Positions 33,110-44,846 of a stretch of 64,000 nt of DNA are shown here, piece after piece; positions within the stretch are counted from its first letter, which is position 1; the number at the start of each line of letters is the position of its first letter. The notes below the pieces were generated by a model that saw nothing but the letters and a program-made list of their open reading frames with translations, was not told where the DNA came from and searched no databases. The position numbers were made by a program, and so were the translations under genes. This stretch comes from Nissolia schottii (taxonomy: Eukaryota > Streptophyta > Magnoliopsida > Fabales > Fabaceae), in the NCBI GenBank assembly GCA_003254905.1, contig QANU01065388.1:68941-132940 (forward strand). The letters run 5' to 3'.

Positions 33110-35857
33110 ATGGATTCCAAACATGCATAAAACTATTTTTGGTCTCACTACCAATGAAGAGAGAAAACACATTTGTTTTCGTATAACATTAAATATTGTG
33201 TCAACTCATACTTTATCTATTGTTAGGTGAAATTCTAATTACACCCTATTAAAATCTCATTTATCTAATGAGGATGAGAGTGGAGCTGACACAATCTATT
33301 AACGCTATTCACTGATGAATGATTGGAGAATAACAGCGTGGAGATTGATTTAGTTCCGCTAATAAACTAATTACTGGTCAACCTCGCGGTTATCTGCTGC
33401 TACATCTGGCTACACGTTGATGCAATTTGGCTGTTATAAAGTTTTGAATCATTACATTCTATGCTTTCTTTGTGTCCTATAGTACACAAGTTGCAATAAA
33501 TGTCCTGTGATAAGGTTAAAAATACACAGGACGCTTCACATGTTCACCCTAGCTCAAAATGCAGAGTGCTCACATGGCCTCCTGATAAGAGTGTCTGCAT
33601 TGCATTGCATGGATTTTGTGTGGTCCAGAGAGAAAGACAAACACTGCACTTATCTTACCTGTCTGCCCTCTTACCAATATTCCGTACTCATACTGTATCA
33701 TTCACACCCTACACGTTCCTCCATGACATATCCAAATCCAGACAACTTCTTACGTGGAAAAAATTTACCATCTTATTATTGGGCATATTCATAAATAGAA
33801 AGTTTTTATTGAAAATATTAAAACTTTAAATTTTTAATGAATTGAAATTGGTGGAAAGTTAAAAACATTCATCAGTAAATTTCTTACTAAGTGTTTTAAA
33901 GATACTTGTTAATAAATCTTATTTATAATTTATGAAGCACTGACATGATTAATATAACACAATACAAGACATGGAAACACACAAATTTTAAAAATTTATA
34001 AGATACGAACATGACATGCATATATAATTTAATATTTATAATAATATCTTACATTTTCATTAGTTTAAATTTTCAATGCTTCTAAAATTTCTTTCTTAAT
34101 ATAAGTATTTTAAATAATTTTTTGCGTAAATTTTTTAAGGATCTGTATTATTATAAATTATTTAGTATTTAATTCTTTTTTACCTAAACATAGCCTAAAA
34201 AATTTTTAAATATAACTCAAACGCAAAAAATCAAACTTTATATTTAGACACTTTTGGACACGCAAGACACGAGCGTTAAACAAGTGTCGTCGAGTGTCAA
34301 TATTTGCAATGTGTAAGACACGTGTCTACAAGAGTCTCACAAAGTGCAAATGCTTCCTAACTTAAAATAAAAGTGGTCTCATAAACTTTATCTAAAAACA
34401 CTTACTCAATTGAAAGTCTTATCTTATCAACTTTAATGTGAGTGGATCTAAGAATAATATGATGCATTTATGTCTATGCAAGAATTTTTCCCAAAATACA
34501 ACCATTTTATCACCGAGTTAGAGTGAGTAACCCTTCAGTTTTGTTTTAAGATGGATAACATTATTCAAGTTCGTTTTAAGTTATTGAAATAATTATATTA
34601 ACATTTGAGATTGTCAAAAGTTCATCAAATTAATTTTTGATAGAAATTAATTTGATTAATTTTCTATAACTACAAAAATTAGTATGACTATTTTCATAAC
34701 TTTTAAATAAACTTAACCTATACTAGTAACTTTAAAAATGAATTTAAAAGTTTTTTTAATGGAAATTTAGAATTTAGTATGAACAAGTTCTAAATAAATA
34801 AATCAAAATCCGTCATGTCATGTCAACGAACTACAGTATTAAGATTTAAGCCGTGTACGGCTGTCATTTAAAATAAAACTATACCACACAATCCCAATGA
34901 TTTGTGTTGAGACAATATTGAAAGAGAAATCTCCACTTTATCCCCCTCCCTCCACTGTAAATCTGTAATACTACATGCAATTTAGTCGTGATCCTAAACT
35001 CGTCTGAATGTACATTTTAATTCTTTCTATTAAGTTTTGATTCATCGTTAATAGAAATAGTATTACACGTTCACGTCAAATTCGGGGAGAATTGCAATTA
35101 AAAGATGGGGGGTAAAAAGAGAGGAAAAACTAGAATCCATTAACTTTATTGGCGTATTGAAAAGTTTCTTAATGGATAAAGGGAGCTTATAAGGTATAAC
35201 TGTCTTCTTCATTAGTGGCTAATGCTTCCTTGACCACACGTTTAATTCACGGTGGAACCCTGCTCAAGCGGACATCACTTATATTTGAGAAGACTACATT
35301 GAAGTATGCTTATTTTTTATAGAAATATATATTTTAGAATAAATATAACTCAATGATTGAGTGCCAATTTTTTTTAAAGTAAATATTCAATTTGGTTAAC
35401 ATTTTTATTTACATCACTTTAATTTAAATTTTTTTTTTTACATCAATTCAATCTTAATATTTTCATTTTAACATCAACTTAATCTTAAAAAAATAATTTG
35501 ATATCAATTTAGTCTCAACATTTTTAAATTTTACCTCAATTTAATTCTATGTTAATAATATTAGTGATTTTAACATCAAATACTTTATGAAGTTATAATT
35601 ATAAAATCAAATTAGTGTCAAAATTTTAAATGATAGGACTGAAAGTGATTTTTTATTTTCAGGTTTGTAATATTGCTCTTATTAGACTTCTATATTTATA
35701 CAAGACACTTTCTTGCACTTTACTCTGCAGGCTGTCAGCTCTCATAAATAGTATGCACCTTCCTACCACCTTCGAATTATTTTTATAAAGTTATTTATTA
35801 ATCATCTAATTTAAATTCACCCTCCCAAACTTTGGACTGGTTTGTAGCATGAGCAAG
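33110..35857. other. AT-rich intergenic and CIPK upstream region
   Basis: The open frame 33500-33829 (plus, 109 codons) has no recognisable domain. A fold-back repeat lies near 33.9-34.4 kb. At 35390-35640 the phrase ACATCAAYTTAATCTTAA recurs as a degenerate tandem of about 40-base period. Confidence 0.5.
33917..34360. repeat. Possible fold-back MITE (GAAGCA ends, GTGTC-rich)
   Basis: The left GAAGCACTGACATG and the reverse complement of the right GGAAGCATTTGCACTTTG suggest inverted ends. The right arm is rich in GACACG/CGTGTC words typical of a common legume MITE. Target duplication not found. Confidence 0.35.
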
Positions 35858-35867
35858 TTTAAATAGG
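35858..35867 (+). promoter_or_regulatory. Possible TATA box of the CIPK gene
   Basis: TTTAAATAGG lies about 220 bases upstream of the CIPK ATG and is followed by a C/A-rich start region and a TTC-repeat leader. The position suits transcription start near 35890. Confidence 0.35.
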
Positions 35868-35947
35868 CAATTTGTACACACAACACCCACCGCACACCAC
35901 TCCACTTCCCCCATACTTCAACCCCCCCAAAGAGTACGTACCTGTAC

Positions 35948-36136
35948 ATGGCGTGCTTCTCTTCTTCTTCTTCTTCATTCGCCCAAAACCACTTCAAACA
36001 AACCTTCGCTTCCGATTTTACCCTCCATTTCCCAATTCAATTTAACGACCCGCGTTTTGTGCTTGTTCTGCCAAAACCATGCCAGGGGCACACCAAAACG
36101 ACGCCGTCGTCGGAGAAGAACAGCTTATTAAATTGA
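35948..36136 (+). promoter_or_regulatory. uORF overlapping the CIPK start codon (62 codons)
   Basis: An ATG at 35948 in the likely leader opens a 62-codon frame (MACFSSSSSSFAQNHF...) that runs past the CIPK ATG at 36079 in another frame and stops at 36136. Its context has T at -3 and G at +4, while the CIPK ATG has A at -3, so leaky scanning would be needed. It counts only if transcription starts upstream of 35948. Confidence 0.5.
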
Positions 36137-37413
36137 CGGAGGCCGCAGCAGCTCCAAACGGCGCCGTTCTGCTCGGGAAGTACGAGCTCCTGAACCTGCT
36201 TGGTGTGGGAGGTTCCGCGAAGGTGTACCACGCTCGGCGCGTGGACACTGGGGAGAGCGTGGCTGTTAAGACCATTAGCAAGCGAAGAAACGGTTACGCG
36301 GCGTACGTTGAGCGCGAGGTCTCTATCATGCGCCGGCTGCGCCACCCGCACACCGTGAGGCTCTTCGAGGTCCTCGCCACAAAAACCAAGGTCTACTGCG
36401 TCATGGAGTACGCCGCCGGCGGGGAGCTCCTCCGCCGCGTCGACGCCTCCGGCCGCCTGACGGAGGATCTCGCCCGGAAGTACTTCCGGCAGCTGATCTC
36501 CGCCGTCGCGTACTGCCACTCCCGCGGCGTCTTCCACCGCGACCTCAAGCTCGACAACCTCCTCGTCGACGAGAACAAGGACCTGAAGGTGACGGACTTC
36601 GGGCTCAGTGCTGGTCGGGCCGAGACCCGACCCGACGGGCTGCTCCACACGGTTTGCGGCACCCCTGCTTACGTGGCACCGGAGATCTTGGCGAGGAAGG
36701 GATACGACGGTGCCAGCGTGGACGTGTGGTCGTGCGGCGTCGTTTTGTTCGCTCTGGTGGCTGGCTTTTTGCCCTTCAACGACTACAGCATTACGGTTTT
36801 GTACAGGAAGATTTGTAGGGGGGCGTTTCGGTTCCCCAAGTGGGTGTCACGTGACTTCAAGGGCTTGGTCACGAGGATGCTGGACACGAATCCCGAGACG
36901 CGGATCACCGTTGATGAGATCGCGAGGGACCCGTGGTTTTGTCGGGGCGGGTATGAAGAGACCCGGGTCCGACCCGAATGGGAGGAGGATCGGGTTATGG
37001 TGGAAGATTTGAATGCTTTTGACCTGATTTCTTTGTCGTCCGGATTTGACATGTCGGGTTTGTTTACCGACCCGGAGGATTCGGATTCCGTGGAGCGGTT
37101 CGCTTTGAGGGAGGCGGCGGAGGCGGTGGTGGAGAAGGTGGCGGAGGCGGCGGGGGAGGGGAGGGGGGTTGCCGTGGCGGTGAGGAAGGGGAAAGGCGGT
37201 TGCGGAGGAGGTGTGAGGGTTGAGGGGCTGGACGGTAATTTCGTCATTGAGGTTGCTGTTTACCGGTTAACGGAAGAGCTGGTGGTGGTTGAAGTGAAGA
37301 GGAGAGAGAGAGGAGTGGGAAGTGGTGCAGGTGCAAAGTTTTGGAGAGATGTGTTGAAGCCCTCGCTTCTTGCATCCATGACTCAGAAACAAGACGCACA
37401 AATTTTAAAATAA
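36079..37413 (+). CDS. CIPK: CBL-interacting protein kinase (SnRK3), CIPK4/7-like, 444 aa
   Basis: A Ser/Thr kinase activated by calcineurin-B-like calcium sensors, acting in ion and stress signalling at membranes and in the cytosol. The kinase domain spans about residues 35-287: Gly loop GVGGSAKV (42-49), ATP lysine K64 in AVK, HRD at 153-155 with N160, DFG at 173-175, and APE at 200-202 with CGTPAY. The regulatory NAF/FISL motif NAFDLISLSSGFDMSGLF lies at 312-329 and would bind a CBL. A C-terminal PPI-like region follows, with a Gly-rich insert near 361-378. All key catalytic residues are present. It is intronless and GC-rich, like the intron-poor CIPK clade that includes Arabidopsis CIPK4, 7 and 14. 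The phenylalanine usual in the Gly loop is Ser here. A uORF overlaps the start. Confidence 0.94.
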   Translation: MPGAHQNDAVVGEEQLIKLTEAAAAPNGAVLLGKYELLNLLGVGGSAKVYHARRVDTGESVAVKTISKRRNGYAAYVEREVSIMRRLRHPHTVRLFEVLATKTKVYCVMEYAAGGELLRRVDASGRLTEDLARKYFRQLISAVAYCHSRGVFHRDLKLDNLLVDENKDLKVTDFGLSAGRAETRPDGLLHTVCGTPAYVAPEILARKGYDGASVDVWSCGVVLFALVAGFLPFNDYSITVLYRKICRGAFRFPKWVSRDFKGLVTRMLDTNPETRITVDEIARDPWFCRGGYEETRVRPEWEEDRVMVEDLNAFDLISLSSGFDMSGLFTDPEDSDSVERFALREAAEAVVEKVAEAAGEGRGVAVAVRKGKGGCGGGVRVEGLDGNFVIEVAVYRLTEELVVVEVKRRERGVGSGAGAKFWRDVLKPSLLASMTQKQDAQILK

Positions 37414-38110
37414 TATTTTTTTTTTACGATATTTAAATAATTTCTAATGGTGTTTTTATTTATAATGTGAATATTCAATTTTTATGTAATTTCTTTGTAA
37501 AGCAAATATTCTTATAAGATTAAATAATTTTTGTCTTTCAGTTACTTAAAACGTTATTGTGTTGAGTGAATTGTCACTGTCTCAAGGGTTTAAACCTGAC
37601 TAGAAAAAATAATTAAAAGGATTGTCAAATTTTACTTTGATGATTGTCTTCTTAGCATAGCCTAATTCAGTAAAAAAAAATGGTTGATCCACTGGTAATA
37701 TCAAGATTATTTTAGTAAGTAATTTGTAAACATCTTTATAAATGTTCAAACAATTTAAAAATATGTCATGATTTTGGTAGAATGGTTAGTGTCTCATTCA
37801 CCTAAATTTCTATCTTCATAAAAAAAATGCTAGCCATAATTCATTTTAGTGGAGTGGATTTTATGTAGTCATTGTCTATGATATCATGTTAATTTAATTA
37901 AAATTTTTCTTTGCGTGCTTTAATTTAGTTACATTAGAAGTAGCTAGAACAAAGTGATAAGCTGAAACCAGAGAATCTAATACTGAGATTTGAGTTATGC
38001 AAATTATTATATTGGTTAATTTTTCATTAATGATGATAATGTAATGATAACGGCTGAAGTTTTCACATGGGGTGAATTAAAAAATTGGCACATCAATTAT
38101 CAATGAATTC
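37414..38110. other. 3' flank of CIPK, no gene seen
   Basis: AT-rich DNA. Phrases such as GGTTTAAACCTGACTAG near 37587 may be SINE debris. Confidence 0.5.
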
Positions 38111-38298
38111 AAACCAACAGGGTTGGTGCAAGTGGTAAGCGGCTTGGTATCGCTTAAGTAAGGTTTCGAGTTCGAGACCTTGTGTACACAGTTATTCCTG
38201 TTGCGAGACTCATTCGCCATAGTTAGGTGCGCCACTCGAATTAATCAAGGCTAAACCTTGAATACCGGACAAACAACCTAAAAAATTATCAAAGAATC
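38111..38298 (+). mobile_element. tRNA-derived SINE, 188 bp, with 10-bp TSD
   Basis: TGGTGCAAGTGG fits the Pol III A box (TRGYNNARNNGG), and AGTTCGAGACC about 40 bases on fits the B box at ten of eleven bases. CAATGAATTC flanks both sides (38101-38110 and 38299-38308). A tRNA-unrelated body follows and ends near TACCGGACAAACAACC plus an A-rich tail. Not a tRNA gene: no acceptor stem is formed. Confidence 0.75.
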
Positions 38299-38823
38299 CA
38301 ATGAATTCGTAATGACAACTAAATTTGTGGTGAGTGAATAAAAAATAAAAATAAAATCTAAATTCGTGGTGGTTAAAAGGAAAGGGTCTTCTTGCACCAT
38401 ATATTATATGACCATACGCGCACTCATGAGCTTCATGAAAATTGGCTAATTTTGGATGATTGATAATTTAATTTGATTTGATTTGATTTGACTTGATTTG
38501 AGGATGTATTGGAGTGGCAACTTGTAATGAGACGTAAAGCGAAATTGTTTTTTGCTTTTAACAATTTGATGAAACGTAACATTCAACCAGATGTAACGGA
38601 GAAGGAATCTACCATCTACGATAAGAAAGCCAAATGGAATCATAAGCTGGGAAAGCGACGACATATCAAACTATCACTCTCCACTTATCTTGACTTCATT
38701 AGTTGGCCTTTTTTGAAAAGTTTTCCTCTTTTAAAATCATTTTAGAAGACACTTTTTAGTTTTGTCTTCTATAAATAAACTCATTCTAAATGCTTCTTTA
38801 ATCTGAAAAAAACATAAAGGAAA

Positions 38824-40976
38824 ATTCTACCTGTACACTAATAAAATGTATACTAATTATATACTAACATTAAATATTAATTTTATCTCTCCTTTTTTAT
38901 TCTCCTCCACTCACACTCAGAGATGAACTTAAGGTAAATTTTAGTAATTGATACAATTAATATTTATACAGAGTCTATTATTAGCAAGTTTTATGATTTG
39001 AAAGAGCGTCGTGTTTAATTTCAATAAACACATGATATATTAATTTTTATAATATGAAATATTTTCCTTTAACAAATATTATATTATTTATTTGATGATA
39101 TTACTTTTTTTATTGGCCTTTGCTTCATATTTTTTGTGGGTCTGTCTCTGCTCACGCTCTTCTTCTCCTCCTCACCTTCTTTGTTTTTTCTCTTCTTCCC
39201 CACTGAGCCCTTCATTTTTTTTCTTCATTTTTTTTACCTGCAACTTTGTTATTTTCCTTTATGCTCTTGTTCTTCTTTGTTTCTTTTTTACTATTCATTT
39301 TTTTTCCATTTCTTGCTTTTTTTTCTTTGTTTTTGCCATTTTTTTTTGTTTGTTTTCATTTTTTTTCTTTTTAAGACGCTACGAAAAGCGTGAGCGAGGA
39401 CATTCTTCTCTGATTTATGTTCTCTATATTTTGTAATGTTCCAGTGTCGTATAAAGTTTATTTATGTGTGTTGTAATGTTTGTTTATGAGTGTTATAATA
39501 TTTGTTTGTTTCTTTCTTTCAGTGTGGTGTAATATTTATTTATATGTAATATAATTTGTTTACGAGTATTGTAATATTTTTTTATGAGTGTTGTAATGTT
39601 TATTTTTAAGTGCTGTAATGTTTGTTTCTTTGTAGTGTAATATTCCAATGTGTTGAAATATTTGTTTGTGTATAGTATAATGTTTATTTATGAGTTAAGT
39701 AATGGTTGTTTGCCTTCATTTTTGTGTGGTGTAATGTTTGTTCATATATAGTGTAATGTTTGTTTATGTATGTTGTAATGTTTGTTTATGAGTTTTTAAC
39801 ATTTATTTTCAAATGTTGTAATGTCTGCTTATTTGTGGTGTAATGTTTGTTTATGGGAGAGTGGGTGAAGGAGCAGAAGAAAGATTACGACATTTATTGT
39901 TCGCTATTTAGTTGGTGTAAATATCATTTTATTTTATTTTTTTGTATTTGATAATATTTATTTATCTGTTTTGTAATGTTTGTTTACGAGAAACAAGATA
40001 GTCAAAAGCTCACTTTACGCTTTTAGTATTTCAAAATGTTTATCTGTTTACGCTTTTAGTATTTCAAAATGCTTTGGATGTTACTTAAAAGTTAATTGAT
40101 GTAGAAGTTTGCTTTTGATCTTAAAAGTTATATGATTTATGCTTTAAAACCTTAAAAGCTCCTTTTGATCTTAAAAAGTATAAATTTTATGCATATAGCC
40201 CATATGAATTACAAAAATGGAAGTTAAGTTACAATTTTTTAAGACTTACACAATGGGTCAAATTTTTAGTAATAACTCAATTAAAATAGACTTTATTTAG
40301 TGGTCATGAAAAAATTAATCATTCAGGCAACAAACAACAACAACAATATCAACATTAGTAGTACAATAATAATAACAATCAAGATCTTGATTATCTCATA
40401 TCCCTAATACATTATTGAGTCTTTTGACTTCTCCATTCTAACTTAATTTAAATGAAGTGTGAACCTGATGATATTTGAGATTTATGTTATTGTTTATTTT
40501 AAAGAATGAATATGATTGATTAGTTTGCTAACTATAAAAATAGTTTTTTTTTCTCAGTTTTATGAATTGTATTATGTTATACAATATATGTAATTTAAGG
40601 TCTAAAAAATTATTTATAATTTTACATATCAATAGTTCATATATTATTTTAAAATTATTTTCTTTACAATAAATAACATCTGGACTTTTGCGCTTTGCTT
40701 TTACGCTTTACTTTTACAAGGTTCTAAACGCTTTTGAGTGAACTCTAACTCGCTTTTAATAACCTTGACAAGAGAGCGTGAGTGTAAGCGTTTTAGAGTG
40801 TGAGTGGGGGCAGGAAAGAGTGTGTGACAATTACTTTTCATCATTTAATGCGACGCAAATCCTGTTTTATTTCGCTTCCGTACATAAAAATATTTGCTAA
40901 TCAATTTTGTTCATGCAACTATAATATTGGTGTACAACTGGTGTACACTTTTTTGTGTACACGTAGTATTATTAAA
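38824..40976. mobile_element. Possible TIR-bounded element of about 2.15 kb (unclassified)
   Basis: The left TTCTACCTGTACACTAATAA and the reverse complement of the right ATACTACGTGTACACAAAAA, with TATACTAACATT against TGTACACCAATATT, give about 50-base inverted ends at roughly 70%. Inside are a T-rich stretch, a minisatellite and GCTTTTACGC-like repeats near both sides. No transposase frame. The target duplication is unresolved. Confidence 0.4.
39430..39990. repeat. Degenerate minisatellite (GTTGTAATGTTTGTTTATGA)
   Basis: The phrase TGTAATGTTTGTTTATGAGTG and variants occur about fifteen times over some 560 bases at about 25-40 base spacing. Too degenerate and irregular for a CRISPR array, and non-coding. 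Confidence 0.75.
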
Positions 40977-42479
40977 CTCAAAAAATAGATGATCGAATTT
41001 CTTAAACATTGTGTTGAAAGTTTAATTTTTAATGATGTGTATAAAAAATACTTTAGAAGAGAAATACTCATTTCAGTGATCTTTGAGTTTTGTTAGTGGC
41101 AGAGTACGCCTCTTGAACCATTAAAAGAAGAAAAAAAACCTTCTTTAATTTAGTCAGTCAATTTTTAAAAAATTACTATATTATTTTCCTTGAATATTAA
41201 CAATTGGTAATTTTTTTCAGTAAGGCCTAAAACCCCTAAATAATCCTTTTTTTCATTCGACCTAAATAATCCTTTAGTGGAGCATAGGAAGGGGTAAGAA
41301 TATTAGGAAAATTAAAATGGCAATCTACATCCTTATATATAAATTCTTATACTTAGAGAGCTAATCAACATAGGGCATAATAATTGACACACTTTTTTTT
41401 TCTTGTTATAGTTGGAACTGCACCAAATTGCATAATTAATTTATGAGAAAACACTTAATTCCTTTTTCCCTTTTTTATGCACCGCAATATCAAAATTCCA
41501 AACTCAAGAGAATTTTGTATTAGAGGTTGGTGGGAAGTGGCTAGGCTGGCATGAGCACCTATGGCGGCGGTCCTATACGTACGAACACGAGAAGAATTTG
41601 ATAACATATCACATGAGACAGCTAATTTCATAACAATTAAGGCTTATCAGATTACGAATTATCTTATATGAGATGAATGAATGCACATGGACGACATGTA
41701 TGTCTTCTTTATTTTTATATTATAATACATTGAATCATATGATCTCTCAAGGTGAAAACGATTACTATGTTAAAATCAAGTGCAAGTTGTAGAAGCAAGT
41801 GCAAGTTGTAACTTTCCTTATAGACAATTGAAACGTGTTTAATTAGTCGCCAGTTTGGACCGAAAGGACGTACGGGTCAAATCATTGGAGTTGTACTGTG
41901 GATGGAAATGCTATAAGAGGAGAGCTCTAAAGCATAACCATCAACTACAACGAATGTACGTGTTTTGCGGTGGCATCATGGTGACCTTGTAAGCTGTTTG
42001 TTACCCTTTGGGTCATGAATGAAATGTAAACTTACCGAAAACAAAAAACGGCATTGTTTTGGACTAAAGTTTAGGATGGCGTAATTAGTGCTAAACATTA
42101 ACCTTGATGATTCCTGGGTTCGTAAGTTTGTGAGAAAGTCGTGAGAATAGTTAGAGTTGAGAACAATTAATTCTCCTTTGAATGTGCACGAGGACCACCA
42201 CCGTAAAGATCTTTTAGAGGATGGTTTAGTTTATTTTACCTAGGAACAGATCCACTTGAGCAAGGTGCCCCCACTAGAATTTCATAATTTGTAACTAATG
42301 TAATAACTTTGTCCCCGTTATTTGATCAAGCTTACTCACACACTCAAAATAAAGATGATGATTAAAAGAAATTAAAACACGCGCGCACACACATTTAATG
42401 TATCTATTACACTACATGAATATCATGTTTTTTTTGGTATATCTAAAAGGAAAGGACTAAGAATGCAAGAAGATTGTCC
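40977..42479. other. Intergenic, no gene seen
   Basis: AT-rich DNA with no credible reading frame or further repeat that I could delimit. Confidence 0.5.
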
Positions 42480-43290
42480 CCCGAAGTCCTCGTGCAGGAC
42501 GGGTTGGATCCCTGGTGTGGTGGGGTGAGTGGGGGGTTTCCAAAATCTTAATAGAAAGTAGCTCTGCCAAAGATCCCTGCTTAACTAGTCAATCAATATA
42601 AGAATTTGTCTCTTGGAGGATGTATTTAACCTCCACAACTTAATCATGACACAGTCAATCTCGAATATCCATAACAACAACCTGAAAAATATGAAAATTA
42701 AAGTGCCCAAAATTTATAATATTAATAGCATCAAGAGAATCACTCTCACATAGGACTCATCTAAAGCCATGGTCCCAAGCTAACTTAAGCTCATATCTCA
42801 CTGCCATTAGCTCGGAAAGGAAATTTTCGCTATCCTAATGAAGCCAGTGAACCTAGTCTTCCAATAGCCATCACCCCCTCTAATCAAATAACCGAACCAT
42901 GCATCCTCTGGGTTGCCACAAGAACTGATATCAACGTTCAAAGTGACCTAACCATTTGGTGGCCACTTCCAACCCACCAACCGATCAAAAGAAGGATTTA
43001 ACACACCGTTAATAACAGAATTGGCATACAACAAATCACATCTAATATTTAAAACAATAACAGGGGAAAACATAATCTTACCACCAATAACCTCAGTGTT
43101 GCGAGACTGCCAAATCCACCACACCAAAGAGCAGCATCACTACTCACTTGAAAACCCTGCAACCACTTATGATGATCAACCAAAACATCCAACGAGAATT
43201 GGACCCTCACTGCCAACCAAATATCCCTCACTTTGGGACACCCATAGAGACAATGTTAAATAGTTTCCTCATATAGATTACATCAGGCAC
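42480..43290 (-). mobile_element. LINE (non-LTR retrotransposon) 3' remnant: zf-RVT and RNase H
   Basis: The minus-strand reading shows CPKVRDIWLAVRVQF, typical of the reverse-transcriptase zinc-binding tail. Further on, VGWKWPPNG, then NVDISSCGNPEDAWFGYLI, then KLAWDHGFR and LCESDSLDAIN show the RVT_3 RNase H order (WKPPP, DGS, GNPG, ELWAI, ESDS). Several frame changes and stops interrupt it. Order and direction fit the 3' half of a plant LINE; upstream RT parts are absent. Confidence 0.7.
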
Positions 43291-44846
43291 AAAGAGGGGT
43301 CACTCACCAAAACGTCGTTAATTTCAGTGCATGATCAAATAATAATTTATAAAACTAAATTAAGCCCAAAAAGGTAGTAAAGGGGCTAGCCTAGGTCGTT
43401 TCTCAAGGAAGCAATTCGAAAGTCAATTACAAGTTTAACTAAATTGAGGGGGTTGATTTGATGAATTTGAATCAAAGGGAAAGCAAAACTGAAATAAATC
43501 AACAGTGATAAAAAGCAATATCCTGCATACGGCATTTCTAGATCAAGGATTAATTGTTATTGGTTCCTAATCAATTATTCATAGGAGGGGATGTTGTTTT
43601 TTAGTTGAAATCTCTAACTTACATACAATTCACCTACGAGACTACGATCGTCAATCTCCTAAGCATTAATTAATACAGGAATTAATTACTAAGATCTTAG
43701 CATTTAAAACCCATATAAATTATGTCCCAATTGCACAACCTAATTAGATCTAATTAGTTCCCCAAAATTAAGTTTCCAAATCCTAAATCAATAAATCCTA
43801 CAATCGTCAAGATCTATCAACCTAAAATTAACCCTAACCAATAGCATGCGATCGCTATATCACTAATTCGGGATGATCTAGGCATTGTTTGAGAAACCCA
43901 AAAAGGTAGCCTCACAACCCACCTTTACATATATTGCCCCTAGGTCCCTAATTAAAGCTTTGGCCTTGATTTTGTTGTACAAGCAGTCTGTTGTCAATGT
44001 ACTTTTCCTTGATGAACCGCTTTGACCCCTAAATACCCTTAAGCCATTACTGTTAAGCAAGAAAAAGCACCTTATGCTTCCCTCTAACAATGATGGTGGC
44101 AACAAGGGAGCAAAATGGAAAGAAATTAAAAAAAAAAATGGAAAGTGAGAAAAGGATCCCTCAAACAGGATGAAGGAAATAAATTCTCAAGAATGGCAAC
44201 AATGAAGGCGAGCCACCTCGTAGTACTTAAAGCATGAAGGTTCCATCAATAAGAAATTGGGGGCCTCTTTATGCAATGGGTCTAAGAGCAATGGTTTCTC
44301 AAGTTGAGGGTAAGAATAACCTAAATGACTTTTCCAACATACCCCCACCTAAGCCTAAATGTTACAAGCTTTATAAGACCTTTTGATCTTTAGTTCAGTG
44401 GAAGCCAGAGTGGAAAGAAGAAAGATGAATTAAATCCTTAGCTATGTCTCTTATCAAACATTAGCTTGACTTGAACGTATTGGGTTTTGGTATCTCCTTC
44501 TTGCACACATACACACTTCATGAAAGTTGCACTTTTGATTTGTTTTCACAATGTGATGGTCTTTTGTTTTGCACAATTGATTCTTGAACACTTCTGAGTT
44601 GGGATGAAAACAATGATGAGGGGGAGACCTCACTTTTGGCTACTCGATGACTTGTCACATGGACTCTTTTTAGTTTGTTTTTTCATTGTTTAAGTTGAGT
44701 CAATCTTAGGGCCTCCCTAAGTTTTGCAGCTTTTGTAAGGGCTGTGAATATGGTCAGCTGCACAAAAAGATTTCCTGTTTTGTTTATTTTATTGCTTGCT
44801 TTTGTTTTACTTTGCTTGGAACAAACAAAGGTCTCAAATTAGGGGT
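43291..44846. other. Non-coding sequence, possibly LTR-element internal or 3' region
   Basis: No gene. The style (for example CTAGGTCGTTTCTCAAGGAAG near 43393) resembles gypsy non-coding DNA. The stretch ends in a short purine run just before the LTR-like start at 44847, which would fit the 3' non-coding part of an element. Confidence 0.35.

Noticed and set aside
33500-33829. 109-codon plus-strand frame
   Set aside because: No domain, no splice context, and an overlapping frame of similar length; likely chance.
36037-37247. Minus-strand frames of up to 203 codons opposite CIPK
   Set aside because: Antisense shadows; the sense frame has a complete kinase and NAF motif.
38111-38180. tRNA gene
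   Set aside because: A and B boxes are present, but there is no acceptor stem or cloverleaf; flanking duplications show a SINE.
39092-39436. 114-codon Phe/Leu/Ser-rich frame that looks like a multi-pass membrane protein
   Set aside because: Translation of a T-rich low-complexity stretch inside a repeat block.
39430-39990. Regularly repeated motif considered as a CRISPR-like array
   Set aside because: Units are degenerate, with irregular spacing and no distinct spacers; it is a plant minisatellite.
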